Positions 9,372-19,355 of a stretch of 32,093 nucleotides of DNA are shown piece after piece (position 1 is the first letter of the stretch; each line of letters begins with the position of its first letter). The notes below the pieces were generated by a model that worked only from the letters and a program-made list of their open reading frames with translations, made no database searches and was not told the DNA's origin. The position numbers were made by a program, and so were the translations under genes. The stretch is from Pseudomonadota bacterium (GTDB lineage Bacteria; Pseudomonadota; Alphaproteobacteria; MPNO01; UBA2964), in the NCBI GenBank assembly GCA_027624735.1, contig JAQBTY010000006.1:1-32093 (forward strand). The letters run 5' to 3'.

Positions 9372-10184
9372 ATGGCTTTGCCAACGTTTACCATGCGCCA
9401 GCTACTTGAAGCAGGCGTTCATTTCGGACATCAAACGCGCCGCTGGAATCCCAAGATGGAGCCGTACATTTACGGTTCCCGCAACGGTATTCACGTGCTG
9501 GATCTTCGCCAGACGGTGCCAATGCTTAACGCGGCGCTGCAGGCCGTGCGCGAAATCGTCAGCGGCGGCGGTCGCGTCCTGTTCGTTGGGACCAAGCGGC
9601 AGGCGAGCGAGCAAATTGCCGACTCGGCGAAACGGTGCGGCCAATATTACGTCAATCACCGCTGGTTAGGCGGCATGTTGACGAATTGGCGCACGATTAC
9701 CGCTTCAATTCGCCGTCTGAAGGAGTACGAGGATATTTTGGTCAATACCGATGTCGGGTTGACGAAAAAGGAATTGCTCATGCGGATGCGGGATCGCGAT
9801 AAGCTTGAACGTGCCTTGGGCGGCATTAAGGAAATGGGCGGATTGCCGGACATTCTGGTGGTGATCGACACCAATAAGGAAAGCAACGCCATCAAGGAAG
9901 CGATAAAACTGAACATACCCGTTGTTGCCGTGCTCGACAGCAATTGCGACCCCGCCGGGATCACCTTTCCAGTCCCCGGAAACGATGACGCCATTCGGTC
10001 GATCGCGCTTTATTGCGGATTATTCTCCGATGCCGTGCTCGATGGATTGCAACAAGAGGCGATTGCCGCCGGCGGCGATATCGGTGAAGCCGATGAAGTA
10101 ATGGCCGAGGCGGTCATTGAAGCGCTGGCGGTGCCGGCCGATGTGGCTGTGGCGGCCTCTGAGCCTCCCCCAGCCGCCGGTTAA
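9372..10184 (+). CDS. rpsB: 30S ribosomal protein S2
   Basis: Structural protein of the small ribosomal subunit, needed for S1 binding. The 270-residue product has the family start [21 protein letters not shown], then [20 protein letters not shown], and [12 protein letters not shown] in the middle. [14 protein letters not shown]-like residues ([14 protein letters not shown]) follow later. The C-terminus ends in an Ala/Glu-rich tail. The ATG at 9372 follows an AGAGGA ribosome site. An upstream ATG/GTG-type extension from 9303 would run through the leader hairpin and is not supported. It is followed after 52 bases by tsf, the near-universal pairing. Confidence 0.97.
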   Translation: MALPTFTMRQLLEAGVHFGHQTRRWNPKMEPYIYGSRNGIHVLDLRQTVPMLNAALQAVREIVSGGGRVLFVGTKRQASEQIADSAKRCGQYYVNHRWLGGMLTNWRTITASIRRLKEYEDILVNTDVGLTKKELLMRMRDRDKLERALGGIKEMGGLPDILVVIDTNKESNAIKEAIKLNIPVVAVLDSNCDPAGITFPVPGNDDAIRSIALYCGLFSDAVLDGLQQEAIAAGGDIGEADEVMAEAVIEALAVPADVAVAASEPPPAAG

Positions 10185-10236
10185 CAAAAAAATAAGGTTA
10201 ACGTAGCCTTATAACCAAGGATTTGAGGGAAACGGA

Positions 10237-11160
10237 ATGGCGGAAATCACTGCGGCGCTGGTCAAGGAACTAAGAGACAGCACCGGCGCGGGAATGATGG
10301 ATTGTAAAAAGGCGTTGACGGCGGTCGATGGCGACATGGAGGCCGCGGTCGATTGGCTGCGCAAGGCCGGCATGGCATCGGCGGCGAAAAAGGCAAGCCG
10401 GGTGGCGGCGGAAGGGCTGGTCGCTGTACAAACGAGTGGCGCCTCCGGGGCCATTGTGGAAATCAATGCGGAAACCGATTTTGTCGCCCGAAACGAGCAA
10501 TTTCAGGAGTTTGTCGGTAAGGTCGCCCATATTGCCATGGAGCAGGGCGGTGACTTCGGAAAAATCAGGAATGCGCCATTTGATGGCGCCGGCACCGTGG
10601 ACGAAGCGGCGAAAAAGCTCGTGGCGACAATCGGTGAAAATATTAATTTGCGCCGGTCGGAGGCTCTGAACGTCTCCAACGGCGTTGTGGCAAGTTATAT
10701 CCACAATGCGGTTATGCCGGATTCCGGCCGGATCGGTGTTCTGGTTGGCCTGGAATCCGACGGCGACAAGGAAAAGCTGATGGCGGCGGGTCGGCAGCTT
10801 GCCATGCATGTCGCGGCGGCGGCGCCACAGTGGACCGACATTTCCGAGGTAGATCCTACTGTTCTGGAGCGCGAGCGTACAATTCTGGCCGACCAGGCGA
10901 AAGTATCCGGGAAACCGGATGAAATCGTCGAAAAGATGGTTGAAGGCCGGTTGCGCAAGTTTTACGAAGAAGTCGTTCTTCTGGAACAGATATATGTCAT
11001 CGACGGCGAATCCAAGGTCCGCAAGGCGGTCGAGGCCCTGGCCACGGACATCGGCGCGCCCGTCAAGCTGACCGGGTTTGTCCGGTTTGTTCTGGGAGAG
11101 GGCATAGCGCGCGAAGAAGGTGATTTTGCTGCGGAAGTGGCGGCTGTCGCAAAAGGCTGA
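10237..11160 (+). CDS. tsf: Translation elongation factor Ts
   Basis: Guanine-nucleotide exchange factor that recycles EF-Tu. The 307-residue product starts with the UBA-like domain ([20 protein letters not shown], then MDCKKAL) and contains the exchange motif [14 protein letters not shown]. Two dimerisation-type subdomains follow, with a C-terminal module ending in VAAVAKG. A GAGGG ribosome site precedes the ATG. The 52-base gap from rpsB has a TAAGG/CCTTA inverted repeat without a clear terminator, so co-transcription with rpsB is expected. Confidence 0.97.
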   Translation: MAEITAALVKELRDSTGAGMMDCKKALTAVDGDMEAAVDWLRKAGMASAAKKASRVAAEGLVAVQTSGASGAIVEINAETDFVARNEQFQEFVGKVAHIAMEQGGDFGKIRNAPFDGAGTVDEAAKKLVATIGENINLRRSEALNVSNGVVASYIHNAVMPDSGRIGVLVGLESDGDKEKLMAAGRQLAMHVAAAAPQWTDISEVDPTVLERERTILADQAKVSGKPDEIVEKMVEGRLRKFYEEVVLLEQIYVIDGESKVRKAVEALATDIGAPVKLTGFVRFVLGEGIAREEGDFAAEVAAVAKG

Positions 11161-11216
11161 GACGGTAAATCGTGTATCCCGTCCGAGTAAGGCGGGGTAT
11201 TTTCGGCGGTTAATCA

Positions 11217-11975
11217 GTGGATTTTGGGTTGGAAAAAATGGGACATCGCCGAGTACTCCTGAAGCTTTCCGGTGAAGCGCTTATGGGCGATCGGGAGTTT
11301 GGGCTCGACACGTCCACCATCGACCGTATTGCCGACGAGATAAAAAGTGTCTTGGCCCTCGGTGTCCAGCTTAGCCTTGTCATCGGCGGCGGAAACCTTT
11401 TTAGAGGCGTCGAAGCGGCGAGCCAGGGTATTGAACGCGGAACCGCTGATTACATGGGCATGCTGGCAACAGTCATCAATGCCCTTGCTGTCCAGGGATT
11501 GCTGGAAAGGCATGGCGTCCACACCCGTGTTCAGTCGGCAATTCCCATGTCGACGGTTTGCGAACCCTATATCCGCCGGCGGGCTGTTCGCCACATGGAA
11601 AAAGGCCGTGTTGTCATATTCGCGGCCGGGACGGGTAACCCCTATTTCACAACCGATACAGCCGCCGCCCTGCGGGCGGTCGAGATGGGTTGCGACGCCT
11701 TGTTCAAGGGAACCCAGGTTGACGGAGTCTATTCTGCTGATCCGCACAAGGTGCCCGATGCGGTTCGCTATGACCGACTCACATATCATGATGTCCTGAC
11801 ACAGGACCTTAAAGTCATGGATGCATCGGCGATTTCTCTTTGCAGAGAAAATGCAATTCCGATTCTCGTGTTTTCAATTCACAATTCTGGCGAGTTCGCA
11901 AAAGTCGTAACCGGTAATGGTCGTTTCACCATTATTTGCGGGGAGGAACAGCGTGATGTCGGATCTGGATCTTGA
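11217..11975 (+). CDS. pyrH: Uridylate kinase (UMP kinase)
   Basis: Phosphorylates UMP to UDP in the cytoplasm; it belongs to the amino-acid-kinase fold and not to the eukaryote-type NMP kinases. Conserved segments are [13 protein letters not shown] near the N-terminus, [48 protein letters not shown] and [12 protein letters not shown]. The start is uncertain: the GTG at 11217 gives 252 residues, while the ATG at 11238 gives 245; both leave a short N-terminal tail. The 3' end overlaps frr by 20 bases, so the two are coupled. Confidence 0.95.
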   Translation: MDFGLEKMGHRRVLLKLSGEALMGDREFGLDTSTIDRIADEIKSVLALGVQLSLVIGGGNLFRGVEAASQGIERGTADYMGMLATVINALAVQGLLERHGVHTRVQSAIPMSTVCEPYIRRRAVRHMEKGRVVIFAAGTGNPYFTTDTAAALRAVEMGCDALFKGTQVDGVYSADPHKVPDAVRYDRLTYHDVLTQDLKVMDASAISLCRENAIPILVFSIHNSGEFAKVVTGNGRFTIICGEEQRDVGSGS

Positions 11976-12513
11976 AGACCTAAAAAGACGCATGCAGGGG
12001 GCTATAGAAGTTCTCCAGTCCGAGTTTGCCGGATTACGTACCGGTCGTGCATCGGCGGGATTGCTCGAACCGCTGACAGTCGAGGCCTATGGCTCCAGGA
12101 TGCCGATAAATCAGGTTGGGACCATCGGCGTGCCGGATGCGCGGATGCTGACGGTGCAGGTGTGGGATCAGGGCCTGGTTTCCGCCGTTGAGAGGGCGAT
12201 CATGGAATCGGGGCTCGGTCTGAACCCGTCGCGCGACGGAAACGTGGTCCGTGTGCCAATCCCGCAATTGAGCGAGGAACGTCGGGCGGAACTCGCCAAG
12301 ATTGCGCATAAGTATGCCGAACAGGCACGTGTCGCGGTACGCAATGTCCGGCGCGACGGAATGGATAAACTCAAACGGATGGAACGCGATGGCGATTTGT
12401 CGCAAGACGAACAACGGGCCTGGAGCGACGATCTACAAAAATTAACAGACGAGAGCATCAAGGGAATGGATGAGGCATTGGCTGCGAAGGAAAAAGAAAT
12501 TATGCAGGTCTAA
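11956..12513 (+). CDS. frr: Ribosome recycling factor
   Basis: Works with EF-G to split post-termination ribosomes. The 185-residue length is exactly typical. Conserved parts include [63 protein letters not shown] and the helical end [20 protein letters not shown]. The ATG at 11956 lies nine bases after GGAGG and within the last codons of pyrH. An earlier start at 11917 would add residues encoded by pyrH sequence and is not supported. Confidence 0.97.
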   Translation: MSDLDLEDLKRRMQGAIEVLQSEFAGLRTGRASAGLLEPLTVEAYGSRMPINQVGTIGVPDARMLTVQVWDQGLVSAVERAIMESGLGLNPSRDGNVVRVPIPQLSEERRAELAKIAHKYAEQARVAVRNVRRDGMDKLKRMERDGDLSQDEQRAWSDDLQKLTDESIKGMDEALAAKEKEIMQV

Positions 12514-12518
12514 ATGCC

Positions 12519-13250
12519 ATGGAATTAGTACCGTCTCTTTCTGATACTCTTACACCACCGACCCATGTCGGAATTATCATGGATGGCAATGGCCGGTGGG
12601 CTCAGTCCCGCGGCTTGCCGAGAATTGCGGGACATCGTAAGGGAGCGGATTCCGTGCGTATTGCGGTTTCCACCGCAGTCGAACTCGGCATTCAATATTT
12701 GACGCTCTATGGGTTTTCCATGGAGAACTGGAAACGTCCCATGGCTGAGGTTACAGCGCTCATGGGATTGTTGCGGCTCTATCTTCGCCAGGAAATCGAC
12801 GAGCTGGATGAAAAAGGCGTCCGTATTCGCTTCATCGGAGAGCGACAGCGATTAGCGCCTGACATCGTGAACCTCATTAGAGAGGCGGAAAAGCGGACGG
12901 AGGCAAATACGGCGCTGAATTTGGTTGTTGCGCTTAGTTATGGTGCTCGTCAGGAAATTACCGCCGCGGCGCGACAATTGGCGCAAATGGTTCTGGATGG
13001 AGACCTCGCACTCGACGACATCAATGAGAGTTTAATGTCGCAGAATTTGGCGACGGCCGGTATCCCCGATGTGGATCTGGTGATCAGGACGAGTGGGGAA
13101 AAGCGGGTAAGCAATTTCCTTTTGTGGCAATTAGCGTATGCCGAACTCATATTCGTTGACACGTTGTGGCCCGATTTTTTAGGTCGCGACCTTCAGGAGG
13201 CTGTTAATGAATATCATCGCCGCGAGCGGCGGTACGGCGCCACGGGATAA
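12519..13250 (+). CDS. uppS: Undecaprenyl diphosphate synthase (cis-prenyltransferase)
   Basis: Extends farnesyl diphosphate with isopentenyl units to the C55 carrier lipid used in peptidoglycan and O-antigen assembly. The 243-residue product shows HVGIIMDGNGRWA with the catalytic Asp at residue 22, GHRKGADSVR, LTLYGFSMENWKRP, and the C-terminal RTSGEKRVSNFLLWQLAYAE that binds pyrophosphate and the homoallylic substrate. It begins six bases after frr ends. Its last 44 bases overlap the start of cdsA. Confidence 0.96.
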   Translation: MELVPSLSDTLTPPTHVGIIMDGNGRWAQSRGLPRIAGHRKGADSVRIAVSTAVELGIQYLTLYGFSMENWKRPMAEVTALMGLLRLYLRQEIDELDEKGVRIRFIGERQRLAPDIVNLIREAEKRTEANTALNLVVALSYGARQEITAAARQLAQMVLDGDLALDDINESLMSQNLATAGIPDVDLVIRTSGEKRVSNFLLWQLAYAELIFVDTLWPDFLGRDLQEAVNEYHRRERRYGATG

Positions 13251-14064
13251 GGCCTCTGTTTCAGGTGCATCATTGAAATCACGGGTAATTTCAGCGTTAA
13301 TTTTAGCGCCGCTTGTGGTGTGGGCGGTTTATTTCGGGAGCCCCGTTTATGACCTGCTGATACTAACTGCCGTCGTCGTCATGGCGTGGGAATGGCGGCG
13401 TCTATGTGCTTCTCGGCATTTCGACACAGCCGGCATTATTTTTTCCGTTGCGGTCGCCGGCGCCACGATCCTGACGTCGTTTCACCATGTTAGGTTGGCT
13501 GTTTTATCTGTTGTTGTTGGCGCGTTAATCGTTTCATTCATGATTGCCAGGTCAGAAGGAAAATCGTCGGTTTGGACAATTGCCGGCATAATGGCCATCG
13601 GGTGGACCGGTATTTCTCTCATACTGATTCGAAGGATAGGGGACGACTGGTCGGTCGCAATATGGTTTTTGGTGGCGGTTTGGGCAACTGATATTACTGC
13701 ATTTTTTGTCGGCCGTACGGTGGGCGGGCCTAAACTTGCGCCTAAAATCAGCCCGGGTAAGACTTGGTCGGGCCTGATCGGCGGGATCATCGGTGCCGTA
13801 GGTTGGAGTGTGGTGTGGGCGCTCTGGACAGGAGCCGGGCAAGCGGGCACTCTGGCCTTCTTCGGTGCCGCCATTGCCGTATTCGCCCAGCTAGGTGATT
13901 TAGGTGTTTCTCGTGTAAAACGCAGATTCGGCGTAAAAGATACAGGAACTCTGATTCCCGGTCATGGGGGATTACTCGATCGGGTAGATGGCGTCATAGG
14001 CGCCGCCCCTATCGCGTTGTTGGGTATTTCGTTGGCAAGAGGAGACATGTCCCTATGGACATGA
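13207..14064 (+). CDS. cdsA: Phosphatidate cytidylyltransferase
   Basis: Makes CDP-diacylglycerol from CTP and phosphatidate, the branch point for phospholipids, in the inner membrane. The 285-residue product is mostly hydrophobic with about eight membrane segments. It ends with the CDP-DAG synthase signature: [20 protein letters not shown], then GLLDRVDG. An exact AGGAGG (13195-13200), six bases before the ATG at 13207, fixes a start inside uppS. The cytoplasmic N-terminal tail of about 20 residues is low in hydrophobicity. It overlaps dxr by ten bases. Confidence 0.95.
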   Translation: MNIIAASGGTAPRDKASVSGASLKSRVISALILAPLVVWAVYFGSPVYDLLILTAVVVMAWEWRRLCASRHFDTAGIIFSVAVAGATILTSFHHVRLAVLSVVVGALIVSFMIARSEGKSSVWTIAGIMAIGWTGISLILIRRIGDDWSVAIWFLVAVWATDITAFFVGRTVGGPKLAPKISPGKTWSGLIGGIIGAVGWSVVWALWTGAGQAGTLAFFGAAIAVFAQLGDLGVSRVKRRFGVKDTGTLIPGHGGLLDRVDGVIGAAPIALLGISLARGDMSLWT

Positions 14065-15266
14065 AAACCGCCAAACATCAAGCCACCCAGGATCTGGGTG
14101 ACGTCCGTCGTGTGTCCATTTTGGGATCCACGGGATCGATCGGTTGCAACACGATCGATCTGATTTCGCGTAATCCGGATGCCTATTTGGTCGAAGCGCT
14201 GACCGCCAACGTGAATGTGGAGGTGCTTGCCAGGCAGGCAAAAGCGACTAACGCGCGGCTTGCGGTGGTCGCCGATGAAACCTGTTATGCCGACCTGAAG
14301 GATGCCCTGGCGGGCACCGGTATCGAGGCCGCAGCGGGAGAAAGCGCTGTGGTTGAGGCTGCGGCGCGCCCCGCGGACTGGGTCATGGCGGCTATCGTCG
14401 GAGCGGCTGGTTTACTGCCGACTTTAACCGCCGTTCGACGCGGCGCCGTGATTGCCCTGGCCAATAAGGAATGTCTTGTGTGCGCGGGTGCTTTAGTGCT
14501 GGCGGAAATTGAACGCAGCGGCGCCACATTGTTGCCGGTCGATTCAGAACACAATGCAATTTTTCAGGTCTTCGACTTCGGTCAACGTGACGCTGTCGAA
14601 AAGATCATCTTGACCGCCTCGGGTGGGCCGTTCTGGCGGACGCCGCTCGAAACGATGGCGCGGGCAACGCCGGAGGAGGCTATTGCCCATCCGAATTGGG
14701 ACATGGGCGCCAAGATTTCCGTTGATTCGGCAACGATGATGAATAAAGGGCTGGAATTGATTGAAGCCTATCATCTCTTTCAATTGCCGGAAGATAAGAT
14801 AGACGTTCTCGTCCATCCGCAATCGATCATTCACAGCCTCGTCGCCTATGTTGACGGTTCCGTGCTGGCCCAGCTTGGCTCCCCTGACATGCGAACGCCC
14901 ATCGCGTATGCACTCGGTTGGCCGAAGCGAATTGAGGCGCCCAGCCCCAGACTGGATTTAGCGGCAGTCGGGACGCTCAAGTTCGAAACCCCCGACAATC
15001 GCCGGTTTCCATCAATTGACCTCGCGAGACAGGCGCTGCGGGATGGTGGCATGGCGCCGACGATCCTGAATGCGGCAAATGAAGTTGCCGTGGCCGCATT
15101 TCTTAATCGAAAGATCGGCTTTCTTGATATTGCCCGGACTGTTGCGGAAACATTGGCGCGTCTGCCGAATGTCCCGATGCTCACCCTCGATGACGTCATT
15201 TCAGTTGATGCCAACGCCCGCCGTTTGGCGGAGGAACAGGCAACCGCCCGCACAGTGAGCGCATAG
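14055..15266 (+). CDS. dxr: 1-deoxy-D-xylulose 5-phosphate reductoisomerase
   Basis: Second enzyme of the MEP isoprenoid pathway: converts DXP to MEP with NADPH and a divalent metal. It supplies units for UppS, encoded two genes upstream. The 403-residue product has the NADPH loop [27 protein letters not shown], the metal site [21 protein letters not shown] and [20 protein letters not shown]. The ATG at 14055 sits ten bases after GGAG; another in-frame ATG at 14061 overlaps the cdsA stop as ATGA and is possible. Confidence 0.96.
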   Translation: MDMKTAKHQATQDLGDVRRVSILGSTGSIGCNTIDLISRNPDAYLVEALTANVNVEVLARQAKATNARLAVVADETCYADLKDALAGTGIEAAAGESAVVEAAARPADWVMAAIVGAAGLLPTLTAVRRGAVIALANKECLVCAGALVLAEIERSGATLLPVDSEHNAIFQVFDFGQRDAVEKIILTASGGPFWRTPLETMARATPEEAIAHPNWDMGAKISVDSATMMNKGLELIEAYHLFQLPEDKIDVLVHPQSIIHSLVAYVDGSVLAQLGSPDMRTPIAYALGWPKRIEAPSPRLDLAAVGTLKFETPDNRRFPSIDLARQALRDGGMAPTILNAANEVAVAAFLNRKIGFLDIARTVAETLARLPNVPMLTLDDVISVDANARRLAEEQATARTVSA

Positions 15267-15280
15267 CGAGTATCATATAT

Positions 15281-16423
15281 ATGGATCTGCTCAATATAAT
15301 TTGGACCTACGTCGTTCCGTTTATCGGGGTTCTTACCGTTCTTGTGTTTTTTCACGAGTTGGGCCATTTCGCCGTAGCCCGCAGGTGCGGTGTTCGAGTC
15401 GAAGTCTTTTCTATCGGTTTCGGTCCTGAATTATTCGGATACACGGCGAAAAGCGGCACCCGTTGGAAATTTAGCGCTATACCCTTTGGCGGCTATGTTC
15501 GAATGTTCGGCGAACGTGCGCCGGAAGACAATCCGGAAGACAATGAAGAGTCACGAGTGGTCACGAAGGAAGACGAGGCCGTATCGTTTTATGCTAAGCC
15601 GTTGGGACAGCGCGCGTGCATCGTTGCTGCCGGTCCAATTGCAAATTTCTTGCTTGCCATTGTAGCTCTGGCCTCCCTTTTTATGATTATTGGCCAGCCT
15701 TACACACCAGCGGACGTCGGTAAGGTTGTAGAGGGCTCCGCGGCTGAAAGAGCGGGACTCCAGGCGGGTGACGTTTTCCTGAAAATTGATGACGCAGAGA
15801 TTGACCGCTTCGAACAGGTTCGTCAGATCGTCCAGCTGGCGCCCGGAAAACCGCTGTCAATTGTCCTTCGCCGTGGCCAGCAAGTCATAACGGTAACGGC
15901 AGTGCCAGATGCCGTGGAAGAAACCCAATTCGGTGCGACGCAGAAACTCGGTCGGCTTGGTGTTTCCCGTCCCTCGGGCGATATGGTGTTTGTTCGTTAT
16001 GACCCGTTTACGGCCGTTTGGAAGGCAACAGAACGAACCTATTTTTTGACCGGCAGCATCCTTGATGCTCTGGGGCAGATCGTTACCGGTAAAAGGACCG
16101 CTAAAGAACTCGGTGGACCGGTCCGAATCGCGCAAATCTCGGGCGATATGGCGCAAGCGGGACTGGTAATGGTTATCCAGTTTGCGGCGATATTATCAAT
16201 TAATCTTGGTTTGATTAATTTGTTCCCTATCCCCTTGCTTGATGGCGGCCATTTGGTTTTCTATGGCATTGAAGCCATCCGCGGTCGTCCGGTTGGGGAG
16301 AAGGCCATGGGATATAGTCTGTATTTCGGCATGGCGCTGATTCTTTGTCTTACTGTATTTGTTACAGGGAACGACCTAGTACAGATGGGCTTATTCGAAT
16401 ATCTTATGGGTCTTGTCACCTAA
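15281..16423 (+). CDS. rseP: Site-2 intramembrane zinc protease RseP (M50)
   Basis: Inner-membrane metalloprotease that cuts membrane-spanning anti-sigma factors and leftover signal peptides. The 380-residue product has the zinc motif HELGH at residues 25-29 in the first membrane segment. A periplasmic PDZ domain follows (around 130-200, VGKVVEGSAAERAGLQAGD), and the second metal ligand is in LLDGGH (Asp321). Only one PDZ domain is seen, as is usual in alphaproteobacterial members, whereas E. coli RseP has two. It sits between dxr and bamA, as in many proteobacteria, which fits a role in envelope stress. Confidence 0.94.
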   Translation: MDLLNIIWTYVVPFIGVLTVLVFFHELGHFAVARRCGVRVEVFSIGFGPELFGYTAKSGTRWKFSAIPFGGYVRMFGERAPEDNPEDNEESRVVTKEDEAVSFYAKPLGQRACIVAAGPIANFLLAIVALASLFMIIGQPYTPADVGKVVEGSAAERAGLQAGDVFLKIDDAEIDRFEQVRQIVQLAPGKPLSIVLRRGQQVITVTAVPDAVEETQFGATQKLGRLGVSRPSGDMVFVRYDPFTAVWKATERTYFLTGSILDALGQIVTGKRTAKELGGPVRIAQISGDMAQAGLVMVIQFAAILSINLGLINLFPIPLLDGGHLVFYGIEAIRGRPVGEKAMGYSLYFGMALILCLTVFVTGNDLVQMGLFEYLMGLVT

Positions 16424-16438
16424 AGATACGTTGCTCAA

Positions 16439-18733
16439 TTGAGAATTATCAGACGTTTGTTGCGGGGCCTTGTTTTCGGTGCGGTGTTAATCGCGCCGTT
16501 TTTGTCGTTGGGGCCGTCTGTGGCCCAGCAGCCGGGTTTTGTCATCAAGGCAAGTGAAATTAGAGTGGAAGGCTCGCAGCGAATAGAGCCGGAAACCGTG
16601 CGATCCTATGTCAGCATTGGTATCGGCGATCCCATTACGCCGGAGGCAATGGATGAGGCGCTGAAGAAACTATTTGCAACGGGGCTCTTCGCGGATGTTG
16701 TTGTTCGTCAGGAAGGTACCGCCGTTGTTATTCGGATAGTAGAGAACCCGATTATCAATCGGATTGCCTTTGAGGGTAACAAGAGAATCACCGATCAGAT
16801 ATTACGCGATGAGGTGAAACTTCGTCCGCGCGTGGTTTACACCCGTTCTCGGGTCCAGAATGACGTTCAGCGGTTGATAGATGTCTATCGGCGCAGCGGG
16901 CGATTTTCCGCCACTGTGGATCCCAAAGTCATCCAGCTGCCACAAAATCGGGTTGATCTTGTTTTTGAGGTAAAGGAAGGTCCGATTACGGCGATTCGCC
17001 GAATCAATATCGTTGGAAACAGTCGGTTCAGCGACAGTCAACTGCGGGAAATTATCAGGACCAAGGAAAGTATCTGGTATCGGTTCCTGACGTCGGAGGA
17101 CAATTACGACCCGGACCGTCTGACATTTGATAGAGAATTAATGCGACGGTTTTATTTATCCAAAGGATATGCCGATTTTCGGGTTGTATCCGCGGTAGCG
17201 GAACTTGCGCCAAATAGAGAAGGTTTTTTTATAACCTTTACCGTCGAGGAGGGAGAGAGATACCAATTCGGAAAAATCGACGTTGTCGCTTCGTTACGGG
17301 ATTTAGGCGTTAAACAACTTCGCCAGCATGTCGTTGCGAAAGAAGGCGACTGGTACAACGCTGATCTGGTCGAGGACGTTATCGGAAAGCTCACTGATGT
17401 GGTCGGCACTCTTGGGTTTGCTTTTGTGGAAATACGCCCACAAGTCGATCGCAACCGAAAAGAAAAAAAAATAAACCTAACTTTCCGGGTTCAGGAGGGG
17501 CCCAGAGTGTTTGTCGAGCGCATCGATATCAAGGGCAATGTGAGAACCATCGATCCGGTGATCCGGCGCGAGATGTCGGTGGTCGAAGGCGATGCATTCA
17601 ACACCTCCAAAATAAGGCGCGCACGGAAGAGAATTCAGAATCTTGGGTTTTTTGAAAAGGTCGAATTGACCAATGCGCCAGGATCCGCGCCTGACAAAAC
17701 CGTTGTGAACGTGACGGTGTCTGAAAAATCGACGGGCGAAATTTCTTTTGGCGCAGGGTTTTCATCGAGCGTCGGTGTACTTGGCGATATCGGAATTCGC
17801 GAGCGTAATCTGTTGGGACGGGGTCAGGACCTTTTCCTTAAAGCGCAACTAAGTTCTCAATCGAGCGAAATTGATCTTAAATTTACCGAACCATATTTTT
17901 TGGACCGGCGGTTGCGCGCCGGGGTGGATCTATTTCGTACAAGCCGTGATTTATCGGACGAAAGCTCCTTTGAACGCCAATCGTTCGGTGGCGGCTTGCG
18001 CCTGGGGTACGAAATAACCGATAAGGTTTCGCAATCCTGGAAATATGAAATAAGTCACGATGAGGTGACCGATGTTGATTCTGCCGCTTCACTAGCTGTT
18101 CAGGAACAGGAAGGCTCGTCGGTAAAATCGGAAATTGGTCAGGTGCTGACATACGATGCCCGGGACAGCCGGTCTGATCCGACCGAAGGTTTTTTAGCGC
18201 GCTATAATATTGACGTCGCTGGCTTGGGTGGAAGCGTCAAATACCTGCGCAATCGACTTAAAGCCGTCCAGTATTTTCCAATTACAGAGCAAGTTACAGG
18301 AAGTCTGGGCGGCAATGGTGGTCTTATCGTCGGTTTGAATGACGATACCCGCATCATCGACAGATTTTTTCTTGGCGGCAGCACTCTTCGTGGTTTCGCA
18401 AATCTTGGCGCCGGTCCGCGCGATACGGTTTCGGGCGATGCGGTTGGCGGGCGCTGGATGTATAGTGGCACCGCGCAGGTAACGTTTCCGCTGGGGCTTC
18501 CCAGTGAATTAGGTATTCGAGGTCGTGTATTCAGTGATATTGGTAGTTCGGGAAGTTCCGATACGAGCGTTGGTGTTATCGAGGATACAAAATCGTTGCG
18601 CGCCGCGGTGGGCGTCGGGCTTTCCTGGAAGTCACCGTTCGGCCCCATTGCGATCGACATTTCGAAGGCGCTCCTTGAGGAAGATTTTGATGAAACCGAG
18701 GTGTTGCGATTTGACTTCGGGGCGCGGTTCTAG
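16439..18733 (+). CDS. bamA: Outer-membrane protein assembly factor BamA
   Basis: Core of the BAM complex that inserts beta-barrel proteins into the outer membrane. The 764-residue product has a signal peptide (RLLRGLVFGAVLIAPFLSLG, with cleavage after SVAQ likely). About five POTRA domains follow (roughly 30-350), then a C-terminal 16-strand barrel ending in the terminal Phe of DFGARF, the usual barrel signal. The start is a TTG at 16439 with a poor ribosome site; no ATG lies at a position giving the signal peptide, so TTG is accepted. It begins 15 bases after rseP and is followed directly by skp. Confidence 0.94.
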   Translation: MRIIRRLLRGLVFGAVLIAPFLSLGPSVAQQPGFVIKASEIRVEGSQRIEPETVRSYVSIGIGDPITPEAMDEALKKLFATGLFADVVVRQEGTAVVIRIVENPIINRIAFEGNKRITDQILRDEVKLRPRVVYTRSRVQNDVQRLIDVYRRSGRFSATVDPKVIQLPQNRVDLVFEVKEGPITAIRRINIVGNSRFSDSQLREIIRTKESIWYRFLTSEDNYDPDRLTFDRELMRRFYLSKGYADFRVVSAVAELAPNREGFFITFTVEEGERYQFGKIDVVASLRDLGVKQLRQHVVAKEGDWYNADLVEDVIGKLTDVVGTLGFAFVEIRPQVDRNRKEKKINLTFRVQEGPRVFVERIDIKGNVRTIDPVIRREMSVVEGDAFNTSKIRRARKRIQNLGFFEKVELTNAPGSAPDKTVVNVTVSEKSTGEISFGAGFSSSVGVLGDIGIRERNLLGRGQDLFLKAQLSSQSSEIDLKFTEPYFLDRRLRAGVDLFRTSRDLSDESSFERQSFGGGLRLGYEITDKVSQSWKYEISHDEVTDVDSAASLAVQEQEGSSVKSEIGQVLTYDARDSRSDPTEGFLARYNIDVAGLGGSVKYLRNRLKAVQYFPITEQVTGSLGGNGGLIVGLNDDTRIIDRFFLGGSTLRGFANLGAGPRDTVSGDAVGGRWMYSGTAQVTFPLGLPSELGIRGRVFSDIGSSGSSDTSVGVIEDTKSLRAAVGVGLSWKSPFGPIAIDISKALLEEDFDETEVLRFDFGARF

Positions 18734-18742
18734 GTGATGGGC

Positions 18743-19348
18743 ATGAAGATTCCGAATGCTAACTTGATTGTACTGCTTGTTTGTTCGCTTGCCGTAACGA
18801 CGGGTCCTGTTATCGCGCAGCAAAATTCGCCATCGGCGAATGTCAAATTCGCAGTAGTGAATTTTCAGAAAATTTTCAGAGAAGCCGCCGCTACACGATC
18901 AGTCGCACCCCAGATAGCCAAGCTCAAGAAGTCTTTTGAAGTTCAGTTCAAGGATTTTCAAACAAAACTCCAGGCTGCTGAGCGGGATCTGAAAAATCAA
19001 AGAACCATTCTTTCACCGGAGCCTTATGCGCAGAAACAAGAAGCCTTTAAGAAGCAGGTGAATGGCGTGCAACGAAACGTGCAGGCAGCTCAGAGAATGG
19101 TCGGGCTCGCCCAGGACGACGCGTATAAAAGCGTTCGGCAGGCCTTTTATCGAATTACTCAGGAAGTCGCGAAGGAAAGATCTCTAGAGGTCGTCTTTCC
19201 CCGTTCAGGGTTGATCCACGTGGATGCCAAATACGATATTTCGGATGAAGTTCTGAAAAGGCTGAACAAAGTTTTGCCGTCCGTTAAAGTAAAACTGCCA
19301 ACTGCGGGTGAAGGGCAAGCAGGGGCCTCTTCTCGAAAGAAGAAATAA
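18743..19348 (+). CDS. skp: Periplasmic chaperone of the Skp/OmpH family
   Basis: Holds unfolded outer-membrane proteins in the periplasm before BamA. About 201 residues, with a signal peptide (LIVLLVCSLAVTTGPVIA, cleaved before QQ). The body is a long, Lys/Gln-rich, helical region (about 60-150) typical of the tentacles of this trimeric chaperone. The start is uncertain: GTG 18734, ATG 18737 and ATG 18743 are all in frame. AGGTG at 18732-18736 is best spaced for 18743. Sequence identity within this family is low, so the call rests on the shape and on its place between bamA and lpxD. Confidence 0.88.
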   Translation: MKIPNANLIVLLVCSLAVTTGPVIAQQNSPSANVKFAVVNFQKIFREAAATRSVAPQIAKLKKSFEVQFKDFQTKLQAAERDLKNQRTILSPEPYAQKQEAFKKQVNGVQRNVQAAQRMVGLAQDDAYKSVRQAFYRITQEVAKERSLEVVFPRSGLIHVDAKYDISDEVLKRLNKVLPSVKVKLPTAGEGQAGASSRKKK

Positions 19349-19355
19349 GGCAGGC